NCBI GenBank assembly: GCA_040878005.1
Contig: JBBDMW010000032.1
Location: forward strand, 1-23,181
Reading direction: 5' to 3'
DNA length: 23,181 nt
DNA from: JBBDMW01 sp040878005
Lineage (GTDB): Bacteria > Chloroflexota > Dehalococcoidia > Lucifugimonadales > Lucifugimonadaceae
Position numbers and translations under genes: made by a program. A model generated the notes under the pieces. The model made no database searches. It saw only the letters and a program-made list of their open reading frames with translations, and was not told the DNA's origin. Positions 23,132 through 23,181 of this stretch are shown piece by piece; the first letter of the stretch is position 1; each line of letters opens with the position of its first letter.

Positions 23132-23181
23132 CTATCTCAAAATTGCTATCCGATGATATCTGCGGTACCAGAGAAGCATGC

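Overview
The window is about 23 kb of bacterial DNA, roughly 55-60 % G+C by eye. It carries housekeeping and central-metabolism genes plus several unassigned pieces. I see no tRNA, rRNA, insertion sequence or CRISPR array. The mix points to an environmental member of the Chloroflexota, possibly Dehalococcoidia or SAR202-like: a dgt-dnaG-rpoD cluster, a membrane-anchored short-chain dehydrogenase beside an alpha/beta hydrolase, a MeTr-type pterin methyltransferase, frequent TTG starts, and a Cys-Phe-Gly-Ser-Cys primase zinc motif. This assignment is inference from gene content only.

Layout. Positions 1-960 hold no convincing gene. The + strand there is strikingly poor in T (about 11 % over 121-900) and contains a two-copy imperfect tandem repeat of about 90 bp and several strong inverted repeats. 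A minus-strand pair follows: apt (adenine salvage) and a HAD-family hydrolase. After a 535-bp intergenic region with a pseudoknot-like pair of inverted repeats comes a plus-strand operon: a membrane-anchored SDR, an alpha/beta hydrolase, and a 477-residue protein of unknown family with its own GxSxG elbow. Convergent to it is a six-gene minus-strand run, in transcription order: a TrkH/KtrB K+ channel subunit, an RCK regulator, a universal-stress protein, a single-domain RCK_N protein, a second full RCK regulator, and prephenate dehydratase. Divergent from that run, on the plus strand, are a methyltetrahydrofolate-type methyltransferase and a YihY/BrkB membrane protein, then a strong intrinsic terminator at 13795-13827.

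From 13899 to the end everything is on the minus strand. In transcription order it runs: a broken MFS exporter at the right edge, dgt, dnaG, rpoD, fpg/mutM, a degenerate coiled-coil ORF, a YtxH-like protein, recF, and a sir2 deacetylase overlapping the recF stop. The DNA replication and repair content (dgt, dnaG, fpg, recF) together with the primary sigma factor makes this a macromolecular-synthesis neighbourhood.

The points most worth a second look are: the T-poor repeat-bearing region at the left edge; recF, whose full-length frame has no ATG, GTG or TTG start and appears to begin at an ATC codon behind a good ribosome binding site; the SDR/hydrolase/unknown-protein operon; the three-RCK potassium operon; and an abrupt break in the MFS gene about 50 bp from the right edge that may be an insertion, pseudogene or assembly junction.
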